Assembly (NCBI GenBank): GCA_036504095.1
Contig: DASXVS010000026.1
Coordinates: forward strand, 1-64,000
Direction of reading: 5' to 3'
Origin: Armatimonadota bacterium
GTDB taxonomy: Bacteria > Armatimonadota > DTGP01 > JAKQQT01
DNA: 64,000 nucleotides
Each line of letters starts with the position of its first letter. Position 1 is the first letter of the stretch. Positions 9,140 through 17,710 of the stretch are shown piece by piece. Under the pieces are notes generated by a model. The model was not told the origin of the DNA. It did not search any database and saw nothing but the letters and a program-made list of their open reading frames with translations. The position numbers were made by a program, and so were the translations under genes.

Positions 9140-9454
9140 ATGGATTACACGTACATCAACGAACTGGCGGCAAGGGTGCAGATTCCCGAGAATGGCATCA
9201 TCAGCACCACGATCAGCGCGGACGACAAGTTCAAGGTCATGCTGTTCGGCTTCGATACCGGCCAGGAGCTCTCCGAGCACACGGCATCGGTGCCCGCCCT
9301 GATACAGATCGTCAGCGGCAACGCCGACCTCACGCTGGGCGGAGACCCCCACCCCGGCCCGGCCGGAAGCTGGGCGCACATGCCCGCCAATCTGGCGCAC
9401 AGTGTCCTCGCGAAGGAACCGACCGTAATGCTGCTGATCATGGCAGTGAAATAG
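9140..9454 (+). CDS. small cupin-domain protein
   Basis: A 104-residue single-domain cupin beta-barrel. The conserved parts are seen: G-F-D-T-G-Q-E-L-S-E-H-T (cupin motif 1, although the usual second metal His is not clearly placed), a glycine-rich turn, and P-A-N-L-A-H-S-V (motif 2 His). AAAGGAAAACA precedes the ATG. It lies 46 bases after the NO reductase gene and 37 before the RIC gene in the same direction, so it is probably co-transcribed. Small cupins often accompany nitrosative-stress genes, but the substrate or metal cannot be read here. The start is well supported and the function is open. Confidence 0.85.
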   Translation: MDYTYINELAARVQIPENGIISTTISADDKFKVMLFGFDTGQELSEHTASVPALIQIVSGNADLTLGGDPHPGPAGSWAHMPANLAHSVLAKEPTVMLLIMAVK

Positions 9455-9491
9455 CCGGAACCGGCGCACGTTTTCTAATGGAGTGAACGGA

Positions 9492-10196
9492 ATGAATGCA
9501 ACCCAAACACCCGGCGAATTGGTCCGGGAGCGGCCCGGACGCGCTCGCGTGCTGGACAGAATCGGAATCCTCTACAACTGTGAGGCCGAAGGCTCGCTCG
9601 CAGATGCGTGTCGCCAGAACGGCCTCATGCTGGACCATATATTGGGCCTGCTGGCCGCGTCCGACAAGGCTGAGCCGCTGGATGGAGGGCGCGACTGGAC
9701 AGGCGCCTCGATGGGTGAACTCGTGGACAACATCATCGCCGAGCACCACGATTATCTCCGCGAGGAACTGCCGCGGCTGAGCCGCCTCCTCGGCAAGCTG
9801 GCCGCCAACCACGCGGATCAGGACCCAAACCTGCCCGAGGTGGAGACGGTGTTCACGGGGCTTCGTCAGGAACTGGAACTCCATCTGGCGAAGGAGGAGC
9901 AGGTGTTGTTCCCGATCATCCGCCAGATTGAAGCGGGAAATGCTCGAGCCGCATCGCATTGTGGGAGCGTACGGAACCCGATCTTCGTGATGGAGCGCGA
10001 ACACGTCGGCGCCAAAGAGGCCCTCGCCAAATTGAGCCGGCTCACCAACGCCTACACTGCTCCGGAGTGGGCGTGCACTACACACGTCGCGGTGATCGAG
10101 AGCCTGGGGCACCTGGACAACGATCTGAACCGCCACATCTACAAGGAAGACGTGGTCCTCTTCCCGAAGGCCATCGCCACGGAGGCGGCAGCCTGA
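9492..10196 (+). CDS. RIC-family di-iron protein (ScdA/YtfE-like), Fe-S cluster repair
   Basis: A 234-residue protein of the repair-of-iron-centres family, which supplies iron to, or repairs, Fe-S clusters damaged by NO or oxidants. The N-terminal ~60 residues correspond to the ScdA_N (DUF542) domain, but the usual Y-C-C pair is Y-N-C (Asn29, Cys30). The rest is a hemerythrin-like four-helix bundle with H-H-D-Y near 82, H-L-A-K-E-E near 135, E-R-E-H near 170 and a C-terminal H-I-Y-K-E-D, the expected di-iron ligands. ATG at 9492 is preferred over GTG at 9483 because GGAG lies eight bases before it. The stop overlaps the next ATG (TGATG). Its place after qNOR fits nitrosative-stress repair. 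Confidence 0.9.
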   Translation: MNATQTPGELVRERPGRARVLDRIGILYNCEAEGSLADACRQNGLMLDHILGLLAASDKAEPLDGGRDWTGASMGELVDNIIAEHHDYLREELPRLSRLLGKLAANHADQDPNLPEVETVFTGLRQELELHLAKEEQVLFPIIRQIEAGNARAASHCGSVRNPIFVMEREHVGAKEALAKLSRLTNAYTAPEWACTTHVAVIESLGHLDNDLNRHIYKEDVVLFPKAIATEAAA

Positions 10197-11068
10197 TGAC
10201 CGGGGTCACCCGCCTGAAGTCCGCTCCGACGGAAGGGGTATCGGCGACGCTCACAGGGCGCATTGGTGCGCCGCCGATACCCCACGAACACGGCGCGTGG
10301 GTGATGCTGCTGCTGCCGATGCTTACCGCGTTCGCGGTCGCGCGCCCCTCGGGCTGGCCACAGGTGCTGCTTCTCACCGCGGCAGTGACGGCGGCCTATC
10401 TCGCCAGGCACCCCGCCGATCTGCTTCTACGCGGCAAGGGGCAACGCGGATCAGCATTCTGGATGACCGCCTACGGCGCGATTGCGGTGGCGACGGCGGT
10501 CCCGTTGATCGTTTTCTGGCACGGAGCGGCCCTGCTGGGCGTAATGTGCATCGCCGGGTTATTATTCGGCCTCCATGCTGTGCTCCTGGGCCTGCCCTCG
10601 AAGCGCCGATGGGACCGCTCGGTCTTCGGCGAAATGCTGGCCGTCGTCGGCCTCACCCTCAGCGCTCCCGCGGCACTCGTCGTCGCGCGCGGGACCTTCA
10701 CGCCCGAGGCCTGGGTCCTCTGGGCCGCGTTCGCGCTTTTCTTTGCGGGTGGCGTACTCCATGTGAAGACGCTGCTCGGCGGAGCCAGGCACAAAGGCGC
10801 GCTCGATTTGCCGGTTCGCTGGCGGCTGGGGCGGGCCAGCGCATTGTATCACGCGACGCTGCTGATCCTGGCGCCGGCAATGGCCGCCCAGGTTGGTTTG
10901 AGTATGGCGATGGTGACCATTGCTGTTGTGCCCGTATCGCTACGAGCGCTCTGGGCCGTTGGCCGGCTGAGTCGCCGCTTACCTCCCCTCAAGTGGGTGG
11001 GCGCTTTGGAGTCCGTTTACGCTCTGTGGTTCGCCGCCTGGTTTGGGGCAGCCATGCTCTCCCGGTAG
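10196..11068 (+). CDS. YwiC-like membrane protein
   Basis: A 290-residue integral membrane protein with about eight hydrophobic helices. The signature near the N-terminus, P-x-E-H-G-A-W (I-P-H-E-H-G-A-W-V-M-L-L), is that of the YwiC-like family, whose Bacillus namesake lies beside the nar/fnr nitrate-respiration genes. No biochemical function is established that I know of. The ATG overlaps the stop of the RIC gene, so it is translationally coupled and part of the NO operon. The basic loop after the third helix (R-H-P-A-D-L-L-L-R-G-K-G-Q-R) is also typical. Its stop codon TAG forms the first bases of a short palindromic repeat. Confidence 0.85.
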   Translation: MTGVTRLKSAPTEGVSATLTGRIGAPPIPHEHGAWVMLLLPMLTAFAVARPSGWPQVLLLTAAVTAAYLARHPADLLLRGKGQRGSAFWMTAYGAIAVATAVPLIVFWHGAALLGVMCIAGLLFGLHAVLLGLPSKRRWDRSVFGEMLAVVGLTLSAPAALVVARGTFTPEAWVLWAAFALFFAGGVLHVKTLLGGARHKGALDLPVRWRLGRASALYHATLLILAPAMAAQVGLSMAMVTIAVVPVSLRALWAVGRLSRRLPPLKWVGALESVYALWFAAWFGAAMLSR

Positions 11069-11090
11069 GTCGGGCCTCCGTGCCCGACTC
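11066..11090 (+). repeat. short palindromic repeat, copy 2
   Basis: TAGGTCGGGCCTCCGTGCCC and then GACTC. The arms GTCGGGC and GCCCGAC form a hairpin. The TAG is the stop codon of the YwiC-like gene. It sits between that gene and the hemerythrin gene. Confidence 0.6.
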
Positions 11091-11126
11091 ACGGCAGTTC
11101 CGGTGTCCTACCGGATGAGGTGAAAG

Positions 11127-11726
11127 ATGCAGATTGGTGAAGTGAAACCGATGGCCAATTTCGAGACGCCGCTGGCGCTGTTGAGCGACTGCCACCGTCG
11201 CGTAGAGAAGTTCCTCGGCGTGATAGAGACCGTTGCGACGGAAGGACGGGGTCGCGAACTGAGCGCCGAGTACCGCGCCGGCCTCGAAACCGCCCTCCGC
11301 TATTTCCAGCAGGCGGCGCCGCTCCATACCCAGGACGAGGAAGCCTCGCTGTTCCCGCGGATGCGGGAGGTCGGTGGTAACGACGTTGTGGAAGCCCTCG
11401 TCAAATTGGACGGCCTGGAGGCGGACCATCGCGCCGCGGAGCCACTGCACGAAGAGGTCGACGTGCTCGGCCGCAAATGGCTTGATGAGGGAACCCTGCC
11501 GCCGGAGGATACCGGACGCCTGGTGGAGGCCATCACACGTCTGCGCTCCATGTACGCGAGCCACATCGCCCTTGAGGACACGTTTGTATTCCCTCTGGCG
11601 GGCCGGGTCCTGGATGAGGAAAGCCTCTCCAGCGTCGGTCGCGAGATGGCGGACCGCCGCGGCATCCCGACAGTCGTTACGCCGGGCTTCAGCCGCTGCG
11701 CGGAAAGGCGAAACACCACTTCCTGA
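11127..11726 (+). CDS. hemerythrin-domain protein
   Basis: A 199-residue helical protein of the hemerythrin HHE family. The di-iron ligand motifs are visible in order: D-C-H-R-R-V near 24, H-T-Q-D-E-E near 72, L-E-A-D-H-R-A near 100, and S-H-I-A-L-E-D-T near 148. These bundles bind O2 or NO or act in iron and redox stress. GATGAGGTGAAAG precedes the ATG; a second in-frame ATG eight codons later is possible. It lies 58 bases after the YwiC-like gene and is probably the last member of the NO operon. It differs from the RIC protein in lacking the ScdA_N domain. The C-terminal tail is short and not conserved in appearance. Confidence 0.85.
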   Translation: MQIGEVKPMANFETPLALLSDCHRRVEKFLGVIETVATEGRGRELSAEYRAGLETALRYFQQAAPLHTQDEEASLFPRMREVGGNDVVEALVKLDGLEADHRAAEPLHEEVDVLGRKWLDEGTLPPEDTGRLVEAITRLRSMYASHIALEDTFVFPLAGRVLDEESLSSVGREMADRRGIPTVVTPGFSRCAERRNTTS

Positions 11727-11808
11727 TCCCGAACGACCACCAGAAGCAGACGAAATGACAAACGCGAAGCGATGAACGATGAATGTCCGGCAGGCTGCAT
11801 CCCTGACG

Positions 11809-11875
11809 TGCCATCTTGAGCGGAGCGAAGGATCTCAACGGTTTGTCGAGATCCTTCGCTTCGCTCAGGATGACA
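11809..11875. repeat. long imperfect inverted repeat at a convergent gene junction
   Basis: The left arm (TGCCATCTTGAGCGGAGCGA, then AGGATCTC) pairs with the right arm (GAGATCCTTCGCTTCGCTCA, then GGATGACA) with a few mismatches around a short loop. It lies between the hemerythrin gene and the leftward GH65 gene and can serve as a bidirectional terminator. It looks like the widespread TCCTGAGCGAAGCGAAGGATCT-type element I know from several phyla. The stop codon of the GH65 gene (TGA, 11865-11867) lies inside the right arm. Confidence 0.75.
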
Positions 11876-14150
11876 TCGTTTCGAACGTTTCTCCGCTCCT
11901 GAGCGTTGTTTTCTGCCCGAAGATTACGGCCGGCATCTCCAGCGACGCATCGTTGCCGACGGTTATGCGCAGCGTTGTCTGTGTGACCTCGAAGCGAAGC
12001 TTTTCGCCGCGCAGCCAGATATTGAAACGAAGCGCTTTCCAGTGCGCCGGCAGGGCTGGATTAATGGTCAGGCCTGCGTCGGTCAGCCGCACGCCGCCGA
12101 ATCCGAACACCGCCGCCATCCACGCGCCGCCCGTGGCGGTGCCGTGCAGGCCGTCCGCCGTGTCCCCCCGTCCCGTCAGGCTTTCGTCCAGATCCTCCCC
12201 CGCCGTGATGATGAACTGGCGGTACGCCTCGTCCATGTCGCCGACGTCCTTCGCCGCGAGGCAGTGAATGACGTGGCTCATGCTGGAGAAATCCATACTC
12301 CGCTCCCCGTAGAAATCGCGGTTGGCGGCATAAACATCGTCGGGATAGTCCTCCCGCAGCAGGGTCATCGCCATGACCACGTCCGGCTGGTGGATTGCCT
12401 GGTACGGGTGGACGGTGAACCACCACTCCTTCTGGTCCTCCCGGAAGCCCGGCGGGATCGGCTTCAGCGCGTGAAAACCGTCGTACTGTTCGTACACCTT
12501 TGTCGCCGGGTCGAAGATAAGGCGAAGGCCATTCGCCACACGGCGCCATGCATCCGGCTCTCCATCGCCGATGTGCAGACGCTTCTTCACCGCGGCAGCG
12601 CTTTCGGGGCTTTCCTGCGAGAGTTGGTCCAGTGTGCCGGCGGCCCATCTCAAGGTCTTCGCGGCCATGACGTTCGTGTAGAAGTTGTCCGTGCTCTCGC
12701 AGTGGCCCTCATCGGGACCGGAGACGTCCTTCAGGTGATATACTTCACCGTCCCGCACGGCGCGGGATGCGTAGAATCGCGCCGACTCAACCAGGATGTC
12801 GATCCGCTTCTCACGCATGAAACCAGAATCCGCGGTTGCGTTCTTATACAGGTTCAGCGCGTAGGCTACGTCCGAGTCGATGTGTATGTTCGTGTGAACG
12901 AAGCGGTACCACGGCCCGAGCACCTCTTCACCGCTCGGCCCCGACTGCCACGCGAACTTGGCGCCGGCGTAACCCAGGCGCTTCGCGATGGCGCGGCCGT
13001 TATCAAGACCGAGATAACGGTAGTTCAGGCACCTTTTTGCCACTTCGGGCATCACGAAGGTGTAGAACGGGAGGATGTAGAGGTCCGTGTCGTAAAACAC
13101 GCTGCCCTGGTACCACTCTCCCGTCAGCAGTTTGCAGGGGACGCTCAGCTTGTCCGTATGACGCGGAGCAGCGGAAATGAGCTGGAACAGGCAGAAACGG
13201 ATATAGCGCTGGGCCAGGTCATCGCCCTCGATCTCTACGTCCGCCCGTTCCCACGCCTTGTCCCACCAGGCCCAGTTTTCGGAAAGAGCATGGTCGTAAC
13301 CGGATTCGTGCAGCCCCATCTTATCGTGCCTCGGGACTATGGGGATTTCGAGGCGTTCATCCTCGGAAGTCGTGACCGTGGCAATTTGCTCCACCACCAC
13401 CTGCCGGCCGGTTCCGATGTCGAAGTCCCACTCCACGCCGAAAAACGCGTCTACCTCTACCGCTCGGTCCCTCGCCTTCACCCCGCTGATTCGGCTGTGC
13501 GTGCGCGTCTCAACCTCGGCGCCACTGCCGGCCAGGCGGACTCTGACCGACTCGGGCGAGGCTTGAATTATGTCGAACTGCTTCTCGCCGTGAAGATTGG
13601 AGCGAACCGAGGCGTCCACTCCCGCGCGGATAGCGACCGGGCCGGAGTAATCGATGGAGGTAACGGTGTATCTCATCGCCACCGTGTTTATACGCTCCAT
13701 GCACGCGATGCGCTCCATCAAGATGGCGAACGTCCGACCGTTCTTCGGGGTGATCTCGAACCTGTAGCGGTATTCCCCCGTGCGGAGATCGAGGAACTGC
13801 CTGAAGTCCGAGACTACACATGATTCGAGCGTCAATTCCTCCCCATCGACACGGACACTGATGTACAACGGGTTCGGCAGGTTGGCAACCGATGGGCGGA
13901 GTTTCGGTTCGTCGAACAGGCCAGCGTCAAGGTAGCGGCATTCAGCGCCGTTCGGCGGGATGGACGACGTCATGTCCGCTTCGCCGAAGATGCCGGCCAC
14001 GATGGTCGTTGGGCAGCGACCTTCGCGGCGCTCAAGCAGATTGCCTTTCACCGCCAGGTAGCCGTTCGAGATGGTGAAGACGCTGTTCGCCGCTTCCAGA
14101 GCGTGGGCCGTTGTATCCGTGTTCGTGATGATCCAATCGTTATAGTTCAC
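11865..14150 (-). CDS. glycoside hydrolase family 65 protein (disaccharide phosphorylase-like)
   Basis: A 761-residue cytoplasmic enzyme of GH65, the family of maltose, trehalose, kojibiose and nigerose phosphorylases. An N-terminal beta-sandwich of about 280 residues (F-x-I-S-N-G-Y-L-A-V-K-G-N) precedes an (alpha/alpha)6 barrel with G-S-V-F-Y-D-T-D-L-Y-I-L-P and W-Q-S-G-P-S-G-E-E. The catalytic acid is Glu481 in V-S-G-P-D-E-G-H. Family members usually have G-P-D-E-Y/W-H, so the neighbouring Gly is a variation and the substrate cannot be named. The start is GTG at 14150 with GGAGGAG just upstream, overlapping the HAD phosphatase gene by eleven bases. Last gene of a three-gene operon with HAD proteins, the expected partners for handling the released sugar 1-phosphate. 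Its final codons and stop come from an inverted repeat. Confidence 0.9.
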   Translation of the reverse strand: MNYNDWIITNTDTTAHALEAANSVFTISNGYLAVKGNLLERREGRCPTTIVAGIFGEADMTSSIPPNGAECRYLDAGLFDEPKLRPSVANLPNPLYISVRVDGEELTLESCVVSDFRQFLDLRTGEYRYRFEITPKNGRTFAILMERIACMERINTVAMRYTVTSIDYSGPVAIRAGVDASVRSNLHGEKQFDIIQASPESVRVRLAGSGAEVETRTHSRISGVKARDRAVEVDAFFGVEWDFDIGTGRQVVVEQIATVTTSEDERLEIPIVPRHDKMGLHESGYDHALSENWAWWDKAWERADVEIEGDDLAQRYIRFCLFQLISAAPRHTDKLSVPCKLLTGEWYQGSVFYDTDLYILPFYTFVMPEVAKRCLNYRYLGLDNGRAIAKRLGYAGAKFAWQSGPSGEEVLGPWYRFVHTNIHIDSDVAYALNLYKNATADSGFMREKRIDILVESARFYASRAVRDGEVYHLKDVSGPDEGHCESTDNFYTNVMAAKTLRWAAGTLDQLSQESPESAAAVKKRLHIGDGEPDAWRRVANGLRLIFDPATKVYEQYDGFHALKPIPPGFREDQKEWWFTVHPYQAIHQPDVVMAMTLLREDYPDDVYAANRDFYGERSMDFSSMSHVIHCLAAKDVGDMDEAYRQFIITAGEDLDESLTGRGDTADGLHGTATGGAWMAAVFGFGGVRLTDAGLTINPALPAHWKALRFNIWLRGEKLRFEVTQTTLRITVGNDASLEMPAVIFGQKTTLRSGETFETMSS

Positions 14151-14838
14151 CGTGCTCCTCCAGGTACATTACCACATCGTCCAGCGAGTGGATCGTCCAG
14201 GCGTCCCAGTCCGCGTGTTCGCTCCGCCGGTCCAGACGGAATGAAGTGAACCCGAGTTCACGCGCTGCGTCCGCGTTTTCGGCCAGATCGTCCACAAACA
14301 CCGATTCCTCGGCCGAGACGCCAATCGTCTCCAGCGCGATCCTGTAGATGGCAGGGTCGGGTTTCTCAACGCCCGCGAGAGCGCTTGAAACGAACGCAAC
14401 GAAATACTCGCCGAGGTCCATGGCTTCGATGGAGGCCTTCAGCGATGGGAACGTGTTGCTGATGATAGCGAGGCGGTATCCGCGCTTCCGCAAGGCCTCA
14501 AGCGTACGCGAAACGTCCGGGTACGCTTCGAGCATTGAGTAGTAGGGGTAGCGCGCGCAAAGCTCGCGAGCGGCATCCGCGCCATCGGCCATACCCTGCG
14601 CGGACAAGAGGAGTTCGCCCCAGCGCCACCAGAACGCGTCTTCCTGCTCCGGCGTGACGACCTGCGTCGCCGGCGTCTCTTTGTGCGCTTTCCAGAAGAT
14701 GCGGATCTCGTCTTCGGCGGTGATGTGAAGGTCCGGGCGGCCGAGCATCTCGGCGGCGGCGCGATTGCGCTCCTCTGAGCGCCGTTCGTGCCGGTGGCAG
14801 ATCACGCCATCGCGGTCCAGGAATACGGCCTTTATCAT
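14140..14838 (-). CDS. HAD-family hydrolase, phosphatase/phosphoglucomutase-like
   Basis: A 232-residue protein of the haloacid dehalogenase superfamily. Motif I is F-L-D-R-D-G-V at residues 6-12 (Asp8 nucleophile, Asp10). A helical cap of about 90 residues follows. Motif II is I-I-S-N-T near 130, motif III the Lys of V-E-K-P-D near 165, and motif IV V-F-V-D-D-L near 187. The pattern fits a small-molecule phosphatase or a beta-phosphoglucomutase-like enzyme. The ATG overlaps the stop of the upstream gene (ATGA), and its 3' end overlaps the GH65 start, so the three genes are tightly coupled. A role with the sugar phosphate made by the GH65 phosphorylase is likely but inferred. Confidence 0.9.
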   Translation of the reverse strand: MIKAVFLDRDGVICHRHERRSEERNRAAAEMLGRPDLHITAEDEIRIFWKAHKETPATQVVTPEQEDAFWWRWGELLLSAQGMADGADAARELCARYPYYSMLEAYPDVSRTLEALRKRGYRLAIISNTFPSLKASIEAMDLGEYFVAFVSSALAGVEKPDPAIYRIALETIGVSAEESVFVDDLAENADAARELGFTSFRLDRRSEHADWDAWTIHSLDDVVMYLEEHGEL

Positions 14839-16220
14839 CGCGCGCCCTTCACCAACAGCAGGTTGCGCAGCAGGATGAACTCCGGCAGGCCGCCGTGGAC
14901 GATGTGCGCGGCAGCCTGGTAATTCTGACGTCCGGTGTCGTGGTTCGGCAGCGCGACCGCGCAGCCGACGCCCGCCGCTCGCAGCGAGATGATTCCCGGC
15001 TCGGAGTCCTCGAGGCCGATGCAACGCGCGTAGTCCTCGCGCGGGATCGACATCTGGTACAATGCGATGGCGTAGAGGTCCCGATGGGGCTTCAACCGCG
15101 CTTCGCTGGCGTCCGTCGCGCACACGAAGCCGTCGTAGAACGCGGCGTAATCGGAGAACGCGCTGATGATGGAATCGCGCTTCGCTTCCGGAATCGGCCA
15201 GGCCACGACTTCCTCGCGCATCACGTCGAATATCGCCTTGATGGTCGCGTGCGTCTCGTAAGCGATGGACGCGGTCACAAGCCCCACCCGCGCGGGCTCC
15301 GCCTCAAAGCGCTTGCCGAGGACCGAAAGCACCACCCGCGCGTCCGCTTCCGAGATGGCCCCGGCGGGAAGGTGCTTCAGGAGTTCCGGCGCCATTGCGG
15401 GAGCATCGTCACCCAGCAGGCCCTTCACCAGTGCGAGAAATACCGCATAGCCCGGCATCGGCTCCACCAGATGCCTCCCCGGCTCACCGAGCAACTCCTC
15501 CGAGAGTCGATTCCCCTCCCCGCGCTCAACCAGGCGCAGGATGGAGTGGTAGCGGTAGTAATAGATGTCCAGCACTGCGCTGATGAGCGCCGACCGGTTC
15601 GGCGCATCGAAAAGGCGCCCGAACCGGCCCACAAACCGCTGGGAAATGCCCGCGGCGTTTTCGCTCGAAACTTCGCCCGATGAGGTGATCCTTTTGAATT
15701 CGCCATCGGCCAGAAGCGCTCCCAATCCACAGTTAGCGGCGTCCAGCTTGATGTCCTTTCGCCGGTGGCGGTCGTCCATGCAGCCGAGGGTCCAGGCCAG
15801 CGACTCGAAGAACGCGTCGCGCAGCGCGGCGGGATCAAGCAGCCCCTCATACCGCCCCACCAGGAACTCCGTATGCCGAAAGTTGCTGTTACCGATGATG
15901 TACGGGTAGTCCTTCTCGTGATCGAGGCCGGACCACTGCTCCTTCGTCATCCGGTTGGTGAATCGGCGGACCATGTACTCAAGCGAGTGAACGGCCAGCG
16001 GCTCCGTAGTCGTGGACGTGCCGTCCATATCTACGGCGAAGGCGGCGATGCCGTCCAACGGTTCAGTCACGCGCGGCGCGAGCGGGTAATACTCGACCGG
16101 CGTGAAAACGTATTCGAGGTTGCGGACGACGGCGACCTCGGTTGACCCTAGGTCGCTGGCATTCTGCTGCATGAGCGCGGCGGCGTCCGCCGGGCTCAGG
16201 TATCGGGCAAGTTTATCCAT
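14835..16220 (-). CDS. large HAD-like protein (461 residues)
   Basis: A cytoplasmic protein carrying HAD motif I near residue 60 (A-F-A-V-D-M-D-G-T-S-T-T-T-E-P). A very long insert of about 300 residues follows, and then a C-terminal half-domain with D-G-F-V-C-A-T-D-A, a conserved Lys-Pro-H region (R-L-K-P-H-R-D-L-Y) and motif IV-like G-L-E-D-S-E-P-G-I, resembling beta-phosphoglucomutase C-termini. Ordinary HAD phosphatases are about half this length. The start at 16220 (M-D-K-L-A-R-Y) is preferred because the 33 upstream residues of the longer frame are basic and low in complexity; no strong ribosome site is seen for either. First gene of the HAD-HAD-GH65 operon, so probably isomerises or dephosphorylates the sugar phosphate. 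Confidence 0.75.
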   Translation of the reverse strand: MDKLARYLSPADAAALMQQNASDLGSTEVAVVRNLEYVFTPVEYYPLAPRVTEPLDGIAAFAVDMDGTSTTTEPLAVHSLEYMVRRFTNRMTKEQWSGLDHEKDYPYIIGNSNFRHTEFLVGRYEGLLDPAALRDAFFESLAWTLGCMDDRHRRKDIKLDAANCGLGALLADGEFKRITSSGEVSSENAAGISQRFVGRFGRLFDAPNRSALISAVLDIYYYRYHSILRLVERGEGNRLSEELLGEPGRHLVEPMPGYAVFLALVKGLLGDDAPAMAPELLKHLPAGAISEADARVVLSVLGKRFEAEPARVGLVTASIAYETHATIKAIFDVMREEVVAWPIPEAKRDSIISAFSDYAAFYDGFVCATDASEARLKPHRDLYAIALYQMSIPREDYARCIGLEDSEPGIISLRAAGVGCAVALPNHDTGRQNYQAAAHIVHGGLPEFILLRNLLLVKGAR

Positions 16221-16450
16221 GCGTTGGGGAGTGCCTCTGTTTCCTTGTGAAATCCACTGTACTTTAGCACGGGGGCGGGTCTTGGCAGCCGCGGGTTTGG
16301 GGGCACCGACCAGCGGCACAGCGCGAATGGTTGGGTCTCTAGGAGAAGTGATACACTCGATCGGTGGAAGCCTGTCGACGGACTGGAGTAGCAGCGGCCA
16401 GGCTCGAAACTGGGCGGTGGACAGGAGCCTCCATTCGGAAGGAACAGACT

Positions 16451-17674
16451 ATGAGAGTTCGGATTGGATCCATAGCGCATTTTGGGGTCATCGCTACAGT
16501 GGTCTTTCTCCGCGCCCAGACAGCATACGCCCAGTCGTGGGTCACCTATAGCGCCGCTCTGGGTACGTTTCCCGAGGCACAGTGCTTCCAGAAGACTGTC
16601 GATGCCAATCCGCCACCGGGACCATACCCGCTCGAAATCGTAGGCGGAGACCTGCACCTGTCCACTTTGGGACTTCAATCCGACGGCGTGAACGGCGCCG
16701 CCGTCTACTGGCAACGTGGTGATGTTCCCATCGACTTCGGCAACGGGGTTGCCGTGGAAGCGCGCCTCCGGATCGCCAGCGCGCCGGACCGGGCGGTCAA
16801 CCCTGCCACGGGGTGGCCGCGCCCCGGTTACTCGGTAGCGGTGTATGACGCGCACGGTCATATGTTCTGGGTGGGCTTTGGCAGCGGCCGGGTATTCCTT
16901 TCAAACACATCCTACGGCCTCTACGATAGCCCAAACACCGTGGACATGCCCTTTGACACCACAGACTCACACCACACCTACCGGCTTGCGGTGTCTACGA
17001 CCGGCGCAACACTCGAGATCGATGGGGTCCAGCGCCTGGCCATGGCCGGACTTGGCCCGGTGGAGGGTACAGCGGGCGGTAACGGACAGGTCTGGTTTGG
17101 TGATGGGACCTACTGGGCGAACAGTGATTCATACACGTCCTGGGTCCGGTTCACCGGCGTGGGCAGCGGCCCGATCACCGGGGTGACAGGACCTGAGTCG
17201 GCGACGACATGTCCTGGGGGTGGCGCCTCATTCGCGGTCACGGCTTCCGGGTCCGGACCCTTCATGTATCTATGGCAGATCCAGACCGACCCGGGTGGAG
17301 GAGAAGCGGGCTGGCGCGGGCTTGGCAACGATCCGTTTCCCATGCCCTGCGGCGGCGGCGCGTTCGCCTACGCCTCACCCATCAATTCATCGGCGGTCAA
17401 CATCGGCATCCACCCGTGCGCGGGAGTGAGCCAGTACAGAATCCGCTGCGTGGTGTCCAACCCCTGCGGAAGCGTCGCCAGCAACGAGGCTACGTACACC
17501 ATCGAGACATACACCTTCGTGGATGCGCTGAAAGCGATGAGAATCGTGGGGGGCCTGAGCCAGGCGTCCGCGACGGACGTAGCGTGTCTGGGCCTCACCC
17601 ACACGGGTTCAGTAACCCTGCGCGACGTTGTAATGATCGCGCGAAAAGCAGCAGGCATTGACCCGAACCCGTAG
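16451..17674 (+). CDS. secreted protein with Ig-like region and degenerate dockerin
   Basis: A 407-residue exported protein. The N-terminus is a signal peptide (M-R-V-R-I-G... A-Y-A-Q at the likely cut). The following ~190 residues resemble a concanavalin/laminin-G-type beta-sandwich (G-N-G-V-A-V-E-A-R-L-R-I, H-H-T-Y-R-L-A-V, L-E-I-D-G-V). An Ig-like region around 235-345 has paired cysteines (T-T-C-P-G-G-G, Y-R-I-R-C-V-V-S-N-P-C-G-S). The last ~50 residues (A-M-R-I-V-G-G-L ... T-L-R-D-V-V-M-I-A-R-K-A, ending P-N-P) form a degenerate dockerin-like domain. AAGGAAC precedes the ATG. No catalytic residues recognised; likely a surface or matrix component. Confidence 0.85.
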   Translation: MRVRIGSIAHFGVIATVVFLRAQTAYAQSWVTYSAALGTFPEAQCFQKTVDANPPPGPYPLEIVGGDLHLSTLGLQSDGVNGAAVYWQRGDVPIDFGNGVAVEARLRIASAPDRAVNPATGWPRPGYSVAVYDAHGHMFWVGFGSGRVFLSNTSYGLYDSPNTVDMPFDTTDSHHTYRLAVSTTGATLEIDGVQRLAMAGLGPVEGTAGGNGQVWFGDGTYWANSDSYTSWVRFTGVGSGPITGVTGPESATTCPGGGASFAVTASGSGPFMYLWQIQTDPGGGEAGWRGLGNDPFPMPCGGGAFAYASPINSSAVNIGIHPCAGVSQYRIRCVVSNPCGSVASNEATYTIETYTFVDALKAMRIVGGLSQASATDVACLGLTHTGSVTLRDVVMIARKAAGIDPNP

Positions 17675-17710
17675 CACGTCTGGCATGCGTCGGTCGGCGC
17701 CAACAGCGCG

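Noticed and set aside
12042-13823. 593-codon open frame on the plus strand
   Set aside because: It is exactly antisense to the GH65 gene, has no ribosome site and encodes an Arg/Val-rich product without domain features; a shadow of G+C-rich codon use.
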